Part shown: piece by piece, positions 23,424 to 34,247 of the stretch | How positions within the stretch are numbered: position 1 is the stretch's first letter | Layout of the letters: each line of letters begins with the position of its first letter | DNA from: Harmonia axyridis | Taxonomy: Eukaryota > Arthropoda > Insecta > Coleoptera > Coccinellidae | Direction of reading: 5' to 3' | DNA length: 64,000 nt | Assembly: GCF_914767665.1 (NCBI RefSeq) | Contig: NC_059508.1 | Span: forward strand, 21,612,001 to 21,676,000 | Made by a program: the position numbers and the translations under genes | The notes under the pieces: generated by a model | The model's input: the letters and a program-made list of their open reading frames with translations, nothing else | Told to the model about the DNA's origin: nothing | Database searches by the model: none

Positions 23424-24075
23424 GGGTCATCCGTGAATGATTTGGGTGAAAATTCTTGGAAGTTGGTTGTACCTAAGCAACTGCGAATGAGGGTTATCCA
23501 GGATATGCATGATTCTTGTACATCGGGTCATATGGGGGTGTTTAAGACTTATTCGCGCTTGTGTGAGAGATATTTCTGGCCGAAGTCTCGCTCAGACGTG
23601 GCTCGATATGTTGGAAATTGTCGAATCTGTTTGAGACATAAGGTAGATTCAAGAAAGCCCGCTGGCTTAATGGCATCCCATTATCCTGACGCAACAAAAC
23701 CATGGGAAGTTGTTAGTTCGGATCTCATAGGACCTCTTCCTAGGTCTAAAAGAGGAAATTCTTATATATTTGTTAATGATTACTTCAGTAAATTTTGCTT
23801 AACTTTTCCTATGAGAAGGGCTACATCTGCGGCGGTATGTAAGGCATTGGAGGAGGGTGTATTTTTAATTTTTGGTGTTCCACGGGTCATAATTTCTGAT
23901 AATGGTCCCCAATACAAGAATGAGTATCTGAAACTATTGGAAAAATATAAGATTCGTCCTAAGTTCAATGCAAATTTTCATGCTCAGGCGAATCCAACTG
24001 AAAGATACAATAGGACTCTAAAGTTTCTCCTTTCAGCATATGCTTCTAATAACCATCAGAGATGGGACGAGAATT
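23424..24075 (+). pseudogene. Integrase, 3'-truncated remnant of pol
   Basis: About 217 codons of integrase in the pol frame, following the stop at 23421. The zinc-binding HHCC domain is visible: His codons at 23508 and 23529 (MHDSCTSGHMG) and Cys codons at 23619 and 23628 (CRIC). The catalytic DDE triad is complete: Asp 23721 (SSDLIGPLP), Asp 23898 (ISDNGPQY) and Glu 24000 (NPTERYNR). The last two are 33 residues apart, slightly short of the usual 34-35. Coding ends after RWDEN where the sequence switches to LTR, so the C-terminal domain and everything up to the 3' LTR are missing. The open frame runs on into the LTR to 24320 by chance. The fragment cannot be translated conventionally because of the upstream stop. 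Confidence 0.92.
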
Positions 24076-24076
24076 T
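24075..24076 (+). other. Deletion junction: integrase fused to 3' LTR
   Basis: The bases GACGAGAAT of integrase are joined to TTAACGTGTG, where the 5' LTR has TGTAACGTGTG. The integrase C-terminus, the polypurine tract needed for plus-strand priming, any downstream gene, and about 2 bp of the 3' LTR are missing. The 5' LTR still has its complete start, and both LTRs are made from one template, so the deletion most likely happened after insertion. Confidence 0.85.
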
Positions 24077-25561
24077 AACGTGTGAAAATTGCCCCAGAGT
24101 ATCTGCAACATCAAATTGTCTAATTGTGTTTAATGTGTTGCCTAAATATCGTATTTTGATTTTCCGCATTTCATTCCTTATCGTAAAGGTACCATATGTT
24201 GAAGATTATTCCCGAATGTTCACTCTTGGCATTTTTCATTTCGATTTTGAAACTCTGAATAGCTTGTGCGTATATGGAGGTTATTTGCTGTTTCTTGTGA
24301 AAATCCAAATTTTGGGATAAAGATAACCGTCTATTATTCAACTATTGCTGATTTGATTGTTGGAATAGCAATATTACCCTTTTTGGGGATTAAAAACGTA
24401 CTTCGGTTTCGAAGAGCATTCACTTTGAAAGGCCACCCAACAACTTGAGTGAGTTTGATTTTTCTTCCACTTGAAACTAGACCCTAATAGTTTTGTTTTC
24501 AATTTGTATTTTAGGGTTTTTATTTCATGAGTATTCCTTTTATTCCTGTTTCGGACTGAACACATTTCTACGGATTCTGGCTCGTTCGATTCTGAAACGA
24601 ACTTCATAAACAAAATTCTCGTACCTATTTCCCCATCTGAAGAAAGGAAAAGCATCTTGGAAGGATTTTCAACATTGTGAATTGGTTGCGATTCTCGAAT
24701 TGGTAATTTCGTCGAATATACAGGACGCCTGGTATGTAGAAAGAATTTCTTTTGATGTTGACGTCACAGGAAGCCATTTGCAAGAAAAGGGAATACGTAT
24801 TGTTTTGGTCAATTATACCTTTTGAAGTGGAAAGTTAAAGGACTTGTTCTCACATTCATTCAGAAAACATCATATATTGTTATGATTCCGTTCATAAACT
24901 GTCCCATAGAGAAAATTTCAAAACTCAATACCTCAGATTGTATATTTTTATTTCATGAAAATATCATTGCACATTACAAGTGAAATTTTAGATAAATTTA
25001 TAATACATATTTACAGATTTTGAAACAGATACTAAAATATAATATTTTTCATTAGTGCGATTTTGTGAAAACTACGCTTGATCAAGCATAGGGGGTAAAA
25101 TACTTGTCAATTAAGGTTCATTATCAATCAGAATAGAATTGTAGGAAATTGATAATAGAATTTTACATCGGAACATTTCTTTGATATTATTGATATTTTT
25201 TTTTACAGTGACGCATTTCTTTGGGTATTGAGTTACTTACCTTTTTTTTTCAATCATTATTTCCATTTTGTTTTCTCTGTTTCGGAGTTTACGTATTTGA
25301 CTGAGACAGATCATTCAATTAATTTATAATTCGAGTGAATTAGTAATTTTTTTTTTTCAACTTGCTAATTTTCTTTTTTTTTTGTTGGATCGCTAGGAAA
25401 ATAAATACGTTGGCGCCCTATTCAATCAAACTGAACTCACCCCATCTCCACTGTCAGCAAACCGAGGTGTTCCTAGCGTTTCCAACTTGTTCTGGTTTGA
25501 TTGCGGTAATTTTTTTTGTTTCATTAACGATAAAACTTGGACTTGGTTTCTGAGCGCTATA
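24076..25561 (+). repeat. 3' LTR, with terminal and internal deletions
   Basis: A 1486-bp partner of 18395-19965. Relative to the 5' LTR it lacks the first 2 bp and an 82-bp segment (19373-19454 of the 5' LTR), with the junction TTTTTCATTAGTGCG near 25050. The lost segment includes the candidate TATATA. The end GAGCGCTATA is followed by the AAGT duplication and satellite. Substitutions against the 5' LTR number about 15 in about 1485 aligned bases by hand count, pointing to an insertion that is not ancient. Confidence 0.93.
25400..25405 (+). terminator. Candidate polyadenylation signal in the 3' LTR
   Basis: AATAAA at the place equivalent to 19804 in the 5' LTR. In an intact element this copy would direct 3' end formation of the genomic transcript. 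Confidence 0.4.
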
Positions 25562-25565
25562 AAGT
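25562..25565 (+). other. Target-site duplication AAGT, right
   Basis: The right-hand copy of the 4-bp duplication, followed by CAAGCTTTCG, which continues the interrupted monomer in register. Confidence 0.85.
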
Positions 25566-26342
25566 CAAGCTTTCGTCCCTGTGCAATACGATTAAATGTG
25601 TTAGAATGAGAAACATTGAAGGAAATAACAAACAAATGAAATCAACAACAGAAGTCAGCCGTCCTTTTGTGGTTACAGCAGCAATTGACCTCACCACGTG
25701 GGAGATCATAGCTACCTGCGTGACATCCAAGTCCAAGAAAATCAACAATGTGGAATGGCCTACTTGGATAATTGTTGATTGAACAAAAAGAAGGGAATAA
25801 GAACAGTCCCTCATACCAATGTGGTTTCCTTAGACACGTGTGTCAAGCTTTCGTCCCTGTGCAATACGATGAAAAGTGTTAGAATGAGAAACATCGAAGG
25901 AAATAACAAACAAATGAAATCAACAACAGAAGACAGTCGTGCATTTGTGGTTACAGCAGCAATTACCACGTGGGAGATTATAGCTACCTGCGTGACATCC
26001 GAGTCCAAGAAAAACAACAATGTGAAATGGCTTACTTGGATAATTGTTCATCAAACAGAAAAAAGGGAATAAGAACAGTCCCTCATACTTATGTAGTTTC
26101 CTTAGACACGTGTGTCAAGTTTTCGTCCCTGTGCAATACGATGGAAAGAGTTAGAATGAGAAACATTGAAGGAAATAACAAACAAATGAAATCAACAACA
26201 GAAGTCAGCCGTCAATTTGTGGTTACAGCAGCAATTGACCTCACCACGTGGGAGATTATAGCTACCTGCGTGACATCCGAGTCCAAGAAAATCAACAATG
26301 TGGAATGGCTTTCTTGGATAATTGTTCATCAAGAAGAAAAAA

Positions 26343-27042
26343 GGGAATAAGAACTGTCTCTCATACCAATGTGGTTTCCTTAGACACGTAAGTCAAGCTT
26401 TCGTCCCTGTGCAATAAGATGAAAAGTGTTAGAATGAGAAACATTGAAGGAAATAACAAACAAATGAAATCAACAACAGAAGTCAGCCGTCCATTTGTGG
26501 TTACAGCAGCAATTGACCTCACCACGTGGGAGATCATAGCTACCTGCGTGACATCCGAGTCCATGAAAATCAACAATGTGGAATGGCTTACTTGGATAAT
26601 TGTTCAATATACAGAAAGATGGGAATAAGAACAGTCCCTTATACCAATGTGGTTCCCATAGACACGTGTGTCAAGCTTTCGTCCCTGTGCAATACGATGA
26701 AAAGTGTTAGAATGAGAAACATTGAAGGAAATAACAAACAAATGAAATCAACAACAGAATTCAGTCGTGCATTTGTGGTTACAGCAGCAATTGACCTTAC
26801 CACGTGGGAGATTATAGCTACCTGCGTGACATCCGAGTCCAAGAAAAACAACAATGTGAAATGGTTTACTTGGATAATTGTTCATCAAACAGAAAAATGG
26901 GAATAAGAACAGTTCTTTATACCAATGTGGTTTCCTTAGACACGTGTGTCAAGCTTCCGTCCCTGTGCAATACGATGGAAAGAGTTAGAATGAGAAACAT
27001 TGAAGGAAATAACAAACAAATGAAATCATCAAACAGAAAAAT
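26343..27042 (+). repeat. Module of CGTAAG monomer plus partners, copy 1
   Basis: A run of monomers headed by the CGTAAG subtype (AATAAGATG variant) and followed by one with GGTTCCCATAGACACG. It recurs at 28418 and 29808 (shifts 2075 and 1390 bp) with nearly identical sequence, including the GAGTCCATGAAAATC change at 26560, 28635 and 30025. The 2075-bp shift is not a multiple of 278 because of two shortened monomers (144 and 262 bp) in between. Confidence 0.8.
26899..27042 (+). repeat. Truncated 144-bp monomer
   Basis: A monomer that jumps from AAATGAAATCA (offset about 130) to TCAAACAGAAAAATGG (offset about 264), losing 134 bp, close to half a unit. The two breakpoints lie at equivalent points of the proposed half-monomers, where the sequences resemble each other (ATCAACAACAGAA and ATCAAACAGAAAA). 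Confidence 0.9.
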
Positions 27043-27320
27043 GGAAATAAGAACAGTCCCTCATACCAATGTGGTGTCCTTAGACACGGGTGTCAAGCTT
27101 TCGTCCCTGTGCAATACGATGGAAAAAGTAGGAATGAGAAACATTGAAGGAAATAACAAACAAATGAAATCAACAACAAAAGTCAGCCGTCCATTTGTGG
27201 TTACAGCAGCAATTGACCTTACCACGTGGGAGATTATAGCTACCTGCGTGTCATCCGAGTCCAAGAAAATCAACAATGTGGAATGGCTTACTTGGATAAT
27301 TGTTCATTATACAGAAAGAT

Positions 27321-27582
27321 GGGAATAAGAACAGTCCCTTATACCAATGTGGTTCCCATAGACACGTGTGTCAAGCTTTCGTCCCTGTGCAATACGATGA
27401 AAAGTGTTAGAATGAGAAACATTGTAGGAAATAACAAACAAATGAAATTAACAACAGAATTCAGTCGTGCATTTGTGGTTTCAGCAGCAATTGACCTTAC
27501 CACGTGAGAGAGTATAGCTACCTGCGTGACATCCGAGTCCAAGAAAAACAACAATGTGAAATGGTTCATCAAACAGAAAAAA
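27321..27582 (+). repeat. Shortened 262-bp monomer
   Basis: A 16-bp deletion joins AAATGGTT to CATCAAACAG near 27566, removing the ACTTGGATAATTGTT region. The GTT at both edges suggests a short-direct-repeat deletion. Otherwise it is an ordinary monomer with GGTTCCCATAG. Confidence 0.85.
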
Positions 27583-30500
27583 GGGAATAAGAACAGTCCC
27601 TCATACTAATGTAGTTTCCTTAGACACGTGTGTCAAGTTTTCGTCCCTCAGCAATACGATGAAAAGTGTTAGAATGAGAAACATTGAAGAAAATAACAAA
27701 CAAATGGAATCAACAAAAGAAGTCAGCCGTCCAATTGTGGTTACAGCAGCAATTGACCTTACCACGTGGAAGATTTTAGCTACCTGCGTGACATCCGAGT
27801 CCAAGAAAATCAAAAACGTGAAATGGCATACTTGGATAATTGTTCATTAAACAAAAAAAAAAGGAATAAGAACAGTCCCTCATACCAATGTGGTTTCCTT
27901 AGACACGTGTGTCAAGCTTCCGTCCCTGTGCAATACGATGGAAAGAGTTAGAATGAGAAACATTGAAGGAAATAACAAACAAATGAAATCAACAACAGAA
28001 GTCAGCCGTCCAATTGTGGTTACAGCAGCAATTGACCTTACCACGTGGGAGATTATAGCTACCTGCGTGTCATCCGAGTCCAAGAAAATCAACAATATGG
28101 AATGGCTTACTTGGATAATTGTTCATTATACACAAAGATCGGAAAAAGAACAGTTCCTTATACCAATGTGGTTCCCATAGACACGTGTGTCAAGCTTTCG
28201 TCCATGTGCAATACGATGAAAAGTGTTAGAATGAGAAACATTGAAGGAAATAACAAACAAATGAAATCAACAACAGAATTCAGTCGTGCATTTGTGGTTA
28301 CAGCAGCAATTGACCTCACCACGTTGGAGATTATAGCTACCTGCGTGACATCCGAGTCCAAGAAAATCAACAATGTGGAATGGCTTTCTTGGATAATTGT
28401 TCATCAAAAAGAAAAAAGGGAATAAGAACTTTCTCTCATACCAATGTGGTTTCCTTAGACACGTAAGTCAAGCTTTCGTCCCTGTGCAATAAGATGAAAA
28501 GTGTTAGAATGAGAAACATTGAAGGAAATAACAAACAAATGAAATCAACAACAGAAGTCAGCCGTCCATTTGTGGTTACAGCAGCGATTGACCTCACCAC
28601 GTGGGAGATCATAGCTACCTGCGTGACATCCGAGTCCATGAAAATCAACAATGTGAAATGGCTTACTTGGATAATTGTTCATTATACAGAAAGATGGGAA
28701 TAAGAACAGTCCCTTATACCAATGTGGTTCCCATAGACACGTGTGTCAAGCTTTCGTCCCTGTGCAATACGATGAAAAGTGTTAGAATGAGAAACATTGA
28801 AGGAAATAACAAACAAATGAAATCAACAACAGAATTCAGTCGTGCATTTGTGGTTACAGCAGCAATTGACCTTACCACGTGGGAGATTATAGCTACCTGC
28901 GTGACATCCGAGTCCAAGAAAAACAACAATGTGAAATGGTTTACTTGGATAATTGTTCATCAAACAGAAAAATGGGAATAAGAACAGTTCTTTATACCAA
29001 TGTGGTTTCCTTAGACACGTGTGTCAAGCTTCCGTCCCTGTGCAATACGATGGAAAGAGTTAGAATGAGAAACATTGAAGGAAATAACAAACAAATGAAA
29101 TCAAAAACAGAATTCAATCGTGCATTTGTGGTTACAGCAGCAATTGACCTTACCACGTGGGAGATTATAGCTACCTGCGTGACATCCGAGTCCAAGATAA
29201 TCAACAATGTGGAATGGCTTTCTTGGATAATTGTTCATCAAAAAGAAAAGAGGAAATAAGAACTGTCTCTCATACCAATGTGGTTTCCTTAGACACGTAA
29301 GTCAAGCTTTCGTCCCTGTGCAATGAGATGAAAAGTGTTAGAATGAGAAACATTGAAGGAAATAACAAACAAATGAAATCAACAACAGAAGTCAGCCGTC
29401 CATTTGTGGTTACAGCAGCAATTGACCTCACCACGTGGGAGATCATAGCTACCTGCGTGACATCCGAGTCCAAGAAAATCAACAATGTGGAATGGCTTAC
29501 TTGGATAATTGTTCATTATACAGAAAGATAGGAATAAGAACAGTCCCTTATACCAATGTGGTTCCCATAGACATGTGTGTCAAGCTTTCGTCCCTGTGCA
29601 ATACGATGAAAAGTGTTAAAATGAGAAACATTGAAGGAAATAACAAACAAATGAAATCAACAACAGAATTCAATCGTGCATTTGTGGTTACAGCAGCAAT
29701 TGACCTCAGCACGTGGGAGATCATAGCTACCTGCGTGACATCCGAGTCCAAGAAAATCAACAATGTGGAATGGCTTTCTTGGATAATTGTTCATCAAAAA
29801 GAAAAAAGGGAATAAGAACTGTCTCTCATACCAATGTGGTTTCCTTAGACACGTAAGTCAAGCTTTCGTCCCTGTGCAATAAGATGAAAAGTGTTAGAAT
29901 GAGAAACATTGAAGGAAATAACAAACAAATGAAATCAACAACAGAAGTCAGCCGTCCATTTGTGGTTACAGCAGCAATTGACCTCACCACGTGGGAGATC
30001 ATAGCTACCTGCGTGACATCCGAGTCCATGAAAATCAACAATGTGGAATGGCTTACTTGGATAATTGTTCATTATACAGAAAGATGGGAATAAGAACAGT
30101 CCCTTATACCAATGTGGTTCCCATAGACACGTGTGTCAAGCTTTCGTCCCTGTGCAATACGATGAAAAGTGTTAGAATGAGAAACATTGAAGGAAATAAC
30201 AAACAAATGAAATCAACAACAGAATTCAGTCGTGCATTTGTGGTTACAGCAGCAATTGACCTTACCACGTGGGAGATTATAGCTACCTGCGTGACATCCG
30301 AGTCCAAGAAAAACAACAATGTGAAATGGTTTACTTGGATAATTGTTCATCAAACAGAAAAATGGGAATAAGAACAGTTCTTTATACCAATGTGGTTTCC
30401 TTAGACACGTGTGTCAAGCTTCCGTCCCTGTGCAATACGATGGAAAGAGTTAGAATGAGAAACATTGAAGGAAATAACAAACCAATGAAATCAACAACAG

Positions 30501-31197
30501 AAGTCAGCCGTCCATTTGTGGTTACAGCAGCAATTGACCTCACCACGTGGGAGATCATAGCTACCTGCGTGACATCCGAGTCCATGAAAATCAACAATGT
30601 GGAATGGCTTACTTGGATAATTGTTCATTATACAGAAAGATGGGAATAAGAACAGTCCCTTATACCAATGTGGTTCCCATAGACACGTGTGTCAAGCTTT
30701 CGTCCCTGTGCAATACGATGAAATGTGTTAGAATGAGAAACATTGAAGGAAATAACAAAAAAATGAAATCAACAACAGAAGACAGTCGTGCATTTGTGGT
30801 TACAGCAGCAATTGACCTTACCACGTGGGAGATTATAGCTACCTGCGTGACATCCAAGTCCAAGAAAAACAACAATGTGTAATGGCTTACTTGGATAATT
30901 GTTCATCAAACAGAAAAAAGGGAATAAGAACAGTCCCTCATACTAATGTAGTTTCCTTAGACACGTGTGTCAAGTTTTCGTCCCTGTGCAATACGATGGA
31001 AAGAGTTAGAATGAGAAACATTGAAGGAAATAACAAACAAATGAAATCAACAACAGAAGTCAGCCGTCAATTTGTGGTTACAGCAGCAATTGACCTCACC
31101 ACGTGGGAGATCATAGCTACCTGCGTGACATCCGAGTCCAAGAAAATCAACAATGTGGAATGGCTTTCTTGGATAATTGTTCATCAAAAAGAAAAAA

Positions 31198-34100
31198 GGG
31201 AATAAGAACTGTCTCTCATACCAATGTGGTTTCCTTAGACACGTGAGTCAAGCTTTCGTCCCTGTGCAATAAGATGAAAAGTGTTAGAATGAGAAACATT
31301 GAAGGAAATAACAAACAAATGAAATCAACAACAGAAGTCAGCCGTCCATTTGTGGTTACAGCAGCAATTGACCTCACCACGTGGGAGATCATAGCTACCT
31401 GCGTGACATCCGAGTCCAAGAAAATCAACAATGTGGAATGGCCTACTTGGATAATTGTTGATTGAACAAAGAGAAGGGAATAAGAACAGTCCCTTATACC
31501 AATGTGGTTTCCTTAGACACGTGTGTCAAGCTTTCGTCCCTGTGCAATACGATGAAAAGTGTTAGAATGAGAAACATCGAAGGAAATAACAAACAAATGA
31601 AATCAACAACAGAAGACAGTCGTGCATTTGTGGTTACAGCAGCAATTGACCTTACCACGTGGGAGATTATAGCTACCTGCGTGACATCCAAGTCCAAGAA
31701 AAACAACAATGTGAAATGGCTTACTTGGATAATTGTTCATCAAACAGAAAAATGGGAATAAGAACAGTCCCTTATACCAATGTGGTTTCCTTAGACACGT
31801 GTGTCAAGCTTCCGTCCCTGTGCAATACGATGGAAAGAGTTAGAATGAGAGACATTGAAGGAAATAACAAACAAATGAAATCAACAACAGAAGTCAGCCG
31901 TCCAATTGTGGTTGCAGCAGCAATTGACCTTACCACGTGTGAGATTATAGCTACCTGCGTGTCATCCGAGTCCAAGAAAATCAACAATGTGTAATGGCTT
32001 ACTTGGATAATTGTTCATCAAACAGAAAAATGGGAATAAGAACAGTCCCTTATACCAATGTGGTTTCCTTAGACACGTGTGTCAAGCTTCCGTCCCTGTG
32101 CAATACGATGGAAAGAGTTAGAATGAGAAACATCGAAGGAAATAACAAACAAATGAAATCAACAACAGAAGACAGTCGTGCATTTGTGGTTACAGCAGCA
32201 ATTGACCTTACCACGTGGGAGATTATAGCTACCTGCGTGACATCCAAGTCCAAGAAAAACAACAATGTGTAATGGCTTACTTGGATAATTGTTCATCAAA
32301 CAGAAAAATGGGAATAAGAACAGTCCCTCATACCAATGTGTTTCCTTAGACACGTGTGTCAAGCTTCCGTCCCTGTGCAATACGATGGAGAGAGTTAGAA
32401 TGAGAAACATTGAAGGAAATAACAAACAAATGAAATCAACAACAGAAGTCAGCCGTCCAATTGAGGTTACAGCAGCAATTGACCTTACCACGTGGGAGAT
32501 TATAGCTACCTGCGTGTCATCCGAGTCCAAGAAAATCAACAATGTGGAATGGCTTACTTGGATAATTGTTCATTATACAGAAAGATGGGAAAAAGAACAG
32601 TCCCTTATACCAATGTGGTTCCCATAGACACGTGTGTCAAGCTTTCGTCCCTGTGCAATACGATGAAAAGTGTTAGAATGAGAAACATTGAAGGAAATAA
32701 CAAACAAATGAAATCAACAACAGAATTCAGTCGTGCATTTGTGGTTAAAATTGACCTTACCACGTGGGAGATTATAGCTACCTGCGTGACATCCGAGTCC
32801 AAGAAAACCAACAACGTGAAATGGCATACTTGGATAATTGTTCATTAAACAAATAGAAGGGAATAAGAACAGTCCCTTATACCAATGTGGTTTCCTGAGA
32901 CACGTGTGTCAAGCTTTCGTCCCTGTGCAATACGATGGAAAGAGTTAGAATGAGAAACATTTAAGGAAATAACAAACGAATGAAATCAACAACAGAAGTC
33001 AGCCGTCCAATTGTGGTTACAGCAGCAATTGACCTTACCACATGAGAGATTATAGCTACCTGCGTGTCATCCGAGTCCAAGAAAATCAACAATGTGGAAT
33101 GGCTTACTTGGATAATTTTTCATTATACAGAAAGATGGAAATGAGAACAGTCCCTTATACCAATGTGGTTCCTTAGACACGGGTGTCAAGCTTTCGTCCC
33201 TGTGCAATACGATGGAAAGAGTTAGAATGAGAAACATTGAAGGAAATAACAAACGAATGAAATCAACAACAGAAGTCAGTCGTGCATTTGTGGTTACAGC
33301 AGCAATTGACCTTACCACGTGGGAGATTATAGCTACCTGCGTGACATCCGAGTCCAAGAAAAACAACAATGTGAAATGGTTTACTTGGATAATTGTTCAT
33401 CAAACAGAAAAAAGGGAATAAGAACAGTCCCTCATACTAATGTGGTTTCCTTAGACACGTGTGTCAAGCTTCCGTTCCTGTGCAATACGATGGAAAGAGT
33501 TAGAATGAGAAACATTGAAGGAAATAACAAACAAATGAAATCAACAACAGAAGTCAGCCGTCCAATTGTGGTTGCAGCAGCAATTGACCTTACCACGTGT
33601 GAGATTATAGCTACCTGCGTGTCATCCGAGTCCAAGAAAATCAACAATGTGGAATGGCTTACTTGGATAATTGTTCATTATACAGAAAGATGGGAATAAG
33701 AACAGTCCCTTATACCAATGTGGTTCCCATAGACACGTGTGTCAAGCTTTCGTCCCTGTGCAATACGATGAAAAGTGTTAGAATGAGAAACATTGAAGGA
33801 AATGACAAACAAATGAAATCAACAACAGAATTCAGTCGTGCATTTGTGGTTACAGCAGCAATTGACCTTACCAAGTGGGAGATTAAAGCTACCTGCGTGA
33901 CATCCGAGTCCAAGAAAAACAACAATGTGAAATGGTTTACTTGGATAATTGTTCATCAAACAGAAAAAAGGGAATAAGAACAGTCCCTCATACTAATGTA
34001 GTTTCCTTAGACACGTGTGTCAAGTTTTCGTCCCTGTGCAATACGATGGAAAGCGTTAGAATGAGAAACATTGAAGGAAATAACAAACAAATGAAATCAA

Positions 34101-34247
34101 CAACAGAAGTCAGCCGTCAATTTGTGGTTACAGCAGCAATTGACCTCACCACGTGGAAGATTATAGCTACCTGCGTGACATCCGAGTCCAAGAAAATCAA
34201 CAATGTGGAATGGCTTTCTTGGATAATTGTTCATCAAAAAGAAAAAA
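31198..34247 (+). repeat. Higher-order repeat unit R0, 11 monomers
   Basis: A 3050-bp unit starting with a CGTGAG monomer (a relative of the CGTAAG subtype) and ending where the next such monomer starts. It shares most of its order with R1, but the middle part (about 32309-33370) matches R1 at a shift of 2494 bp while both ends match at 3050 bp. R0 therefore has two extra monomers early and lacks two later. It includes the TTACAATTGACC-type monomer (here TTAAAATTGACC). Confidence 0.8.

Larger units (their letters stand above)
18393..25561 (+). mobile_element. Ty3/Gypsy LTR retrotransposon, defective
   Basis: A 7169-bp element with two long direct repeats (18393-19965 and 24076-25561), a tRNA-Lys primer-binding site, gag, and pol in the order protease, RT, RNase H, integrase. 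That order defines the Gypsy superfamily. The reverse transcriptase has the FFYLDD box and the RRMPFGLSNS block found in insect Gypsy elements; an mdg3/Blastopia-like lineage is possible but would need a tree. No env-like frame remains; if one existed it would have been in the deleted stretch before the 3' LTR. The copy is defective: a stop between RNase H and integrase, a deletion removing the integrase C-terminus, the polypurine tract and the first bases of the 3' LTR, and an 82-bp deletion inside the 3' LTR. Confidence 0.96.

Noticed and set aside
24060..24075. Purine-rich AGAGATGGGACGAGAA as the polypurine tract
   Set aside because: It is in frame integrase coding sequence for RWDEN, ends two bases before a damaged LTR start, and is not a continuous purine run.
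23433..24320. A separate gene starting at GTG 23433
   Set aside because: It is the same frame as pol after a stop codon, without an ATG start, and carries integrase motifs; its last 245 bp are LTR sequence.
24076..25561. An env-like third gene
   Set aside because: No frame beyond integrase is present before the 3' LTR; if one existed it was deleted.
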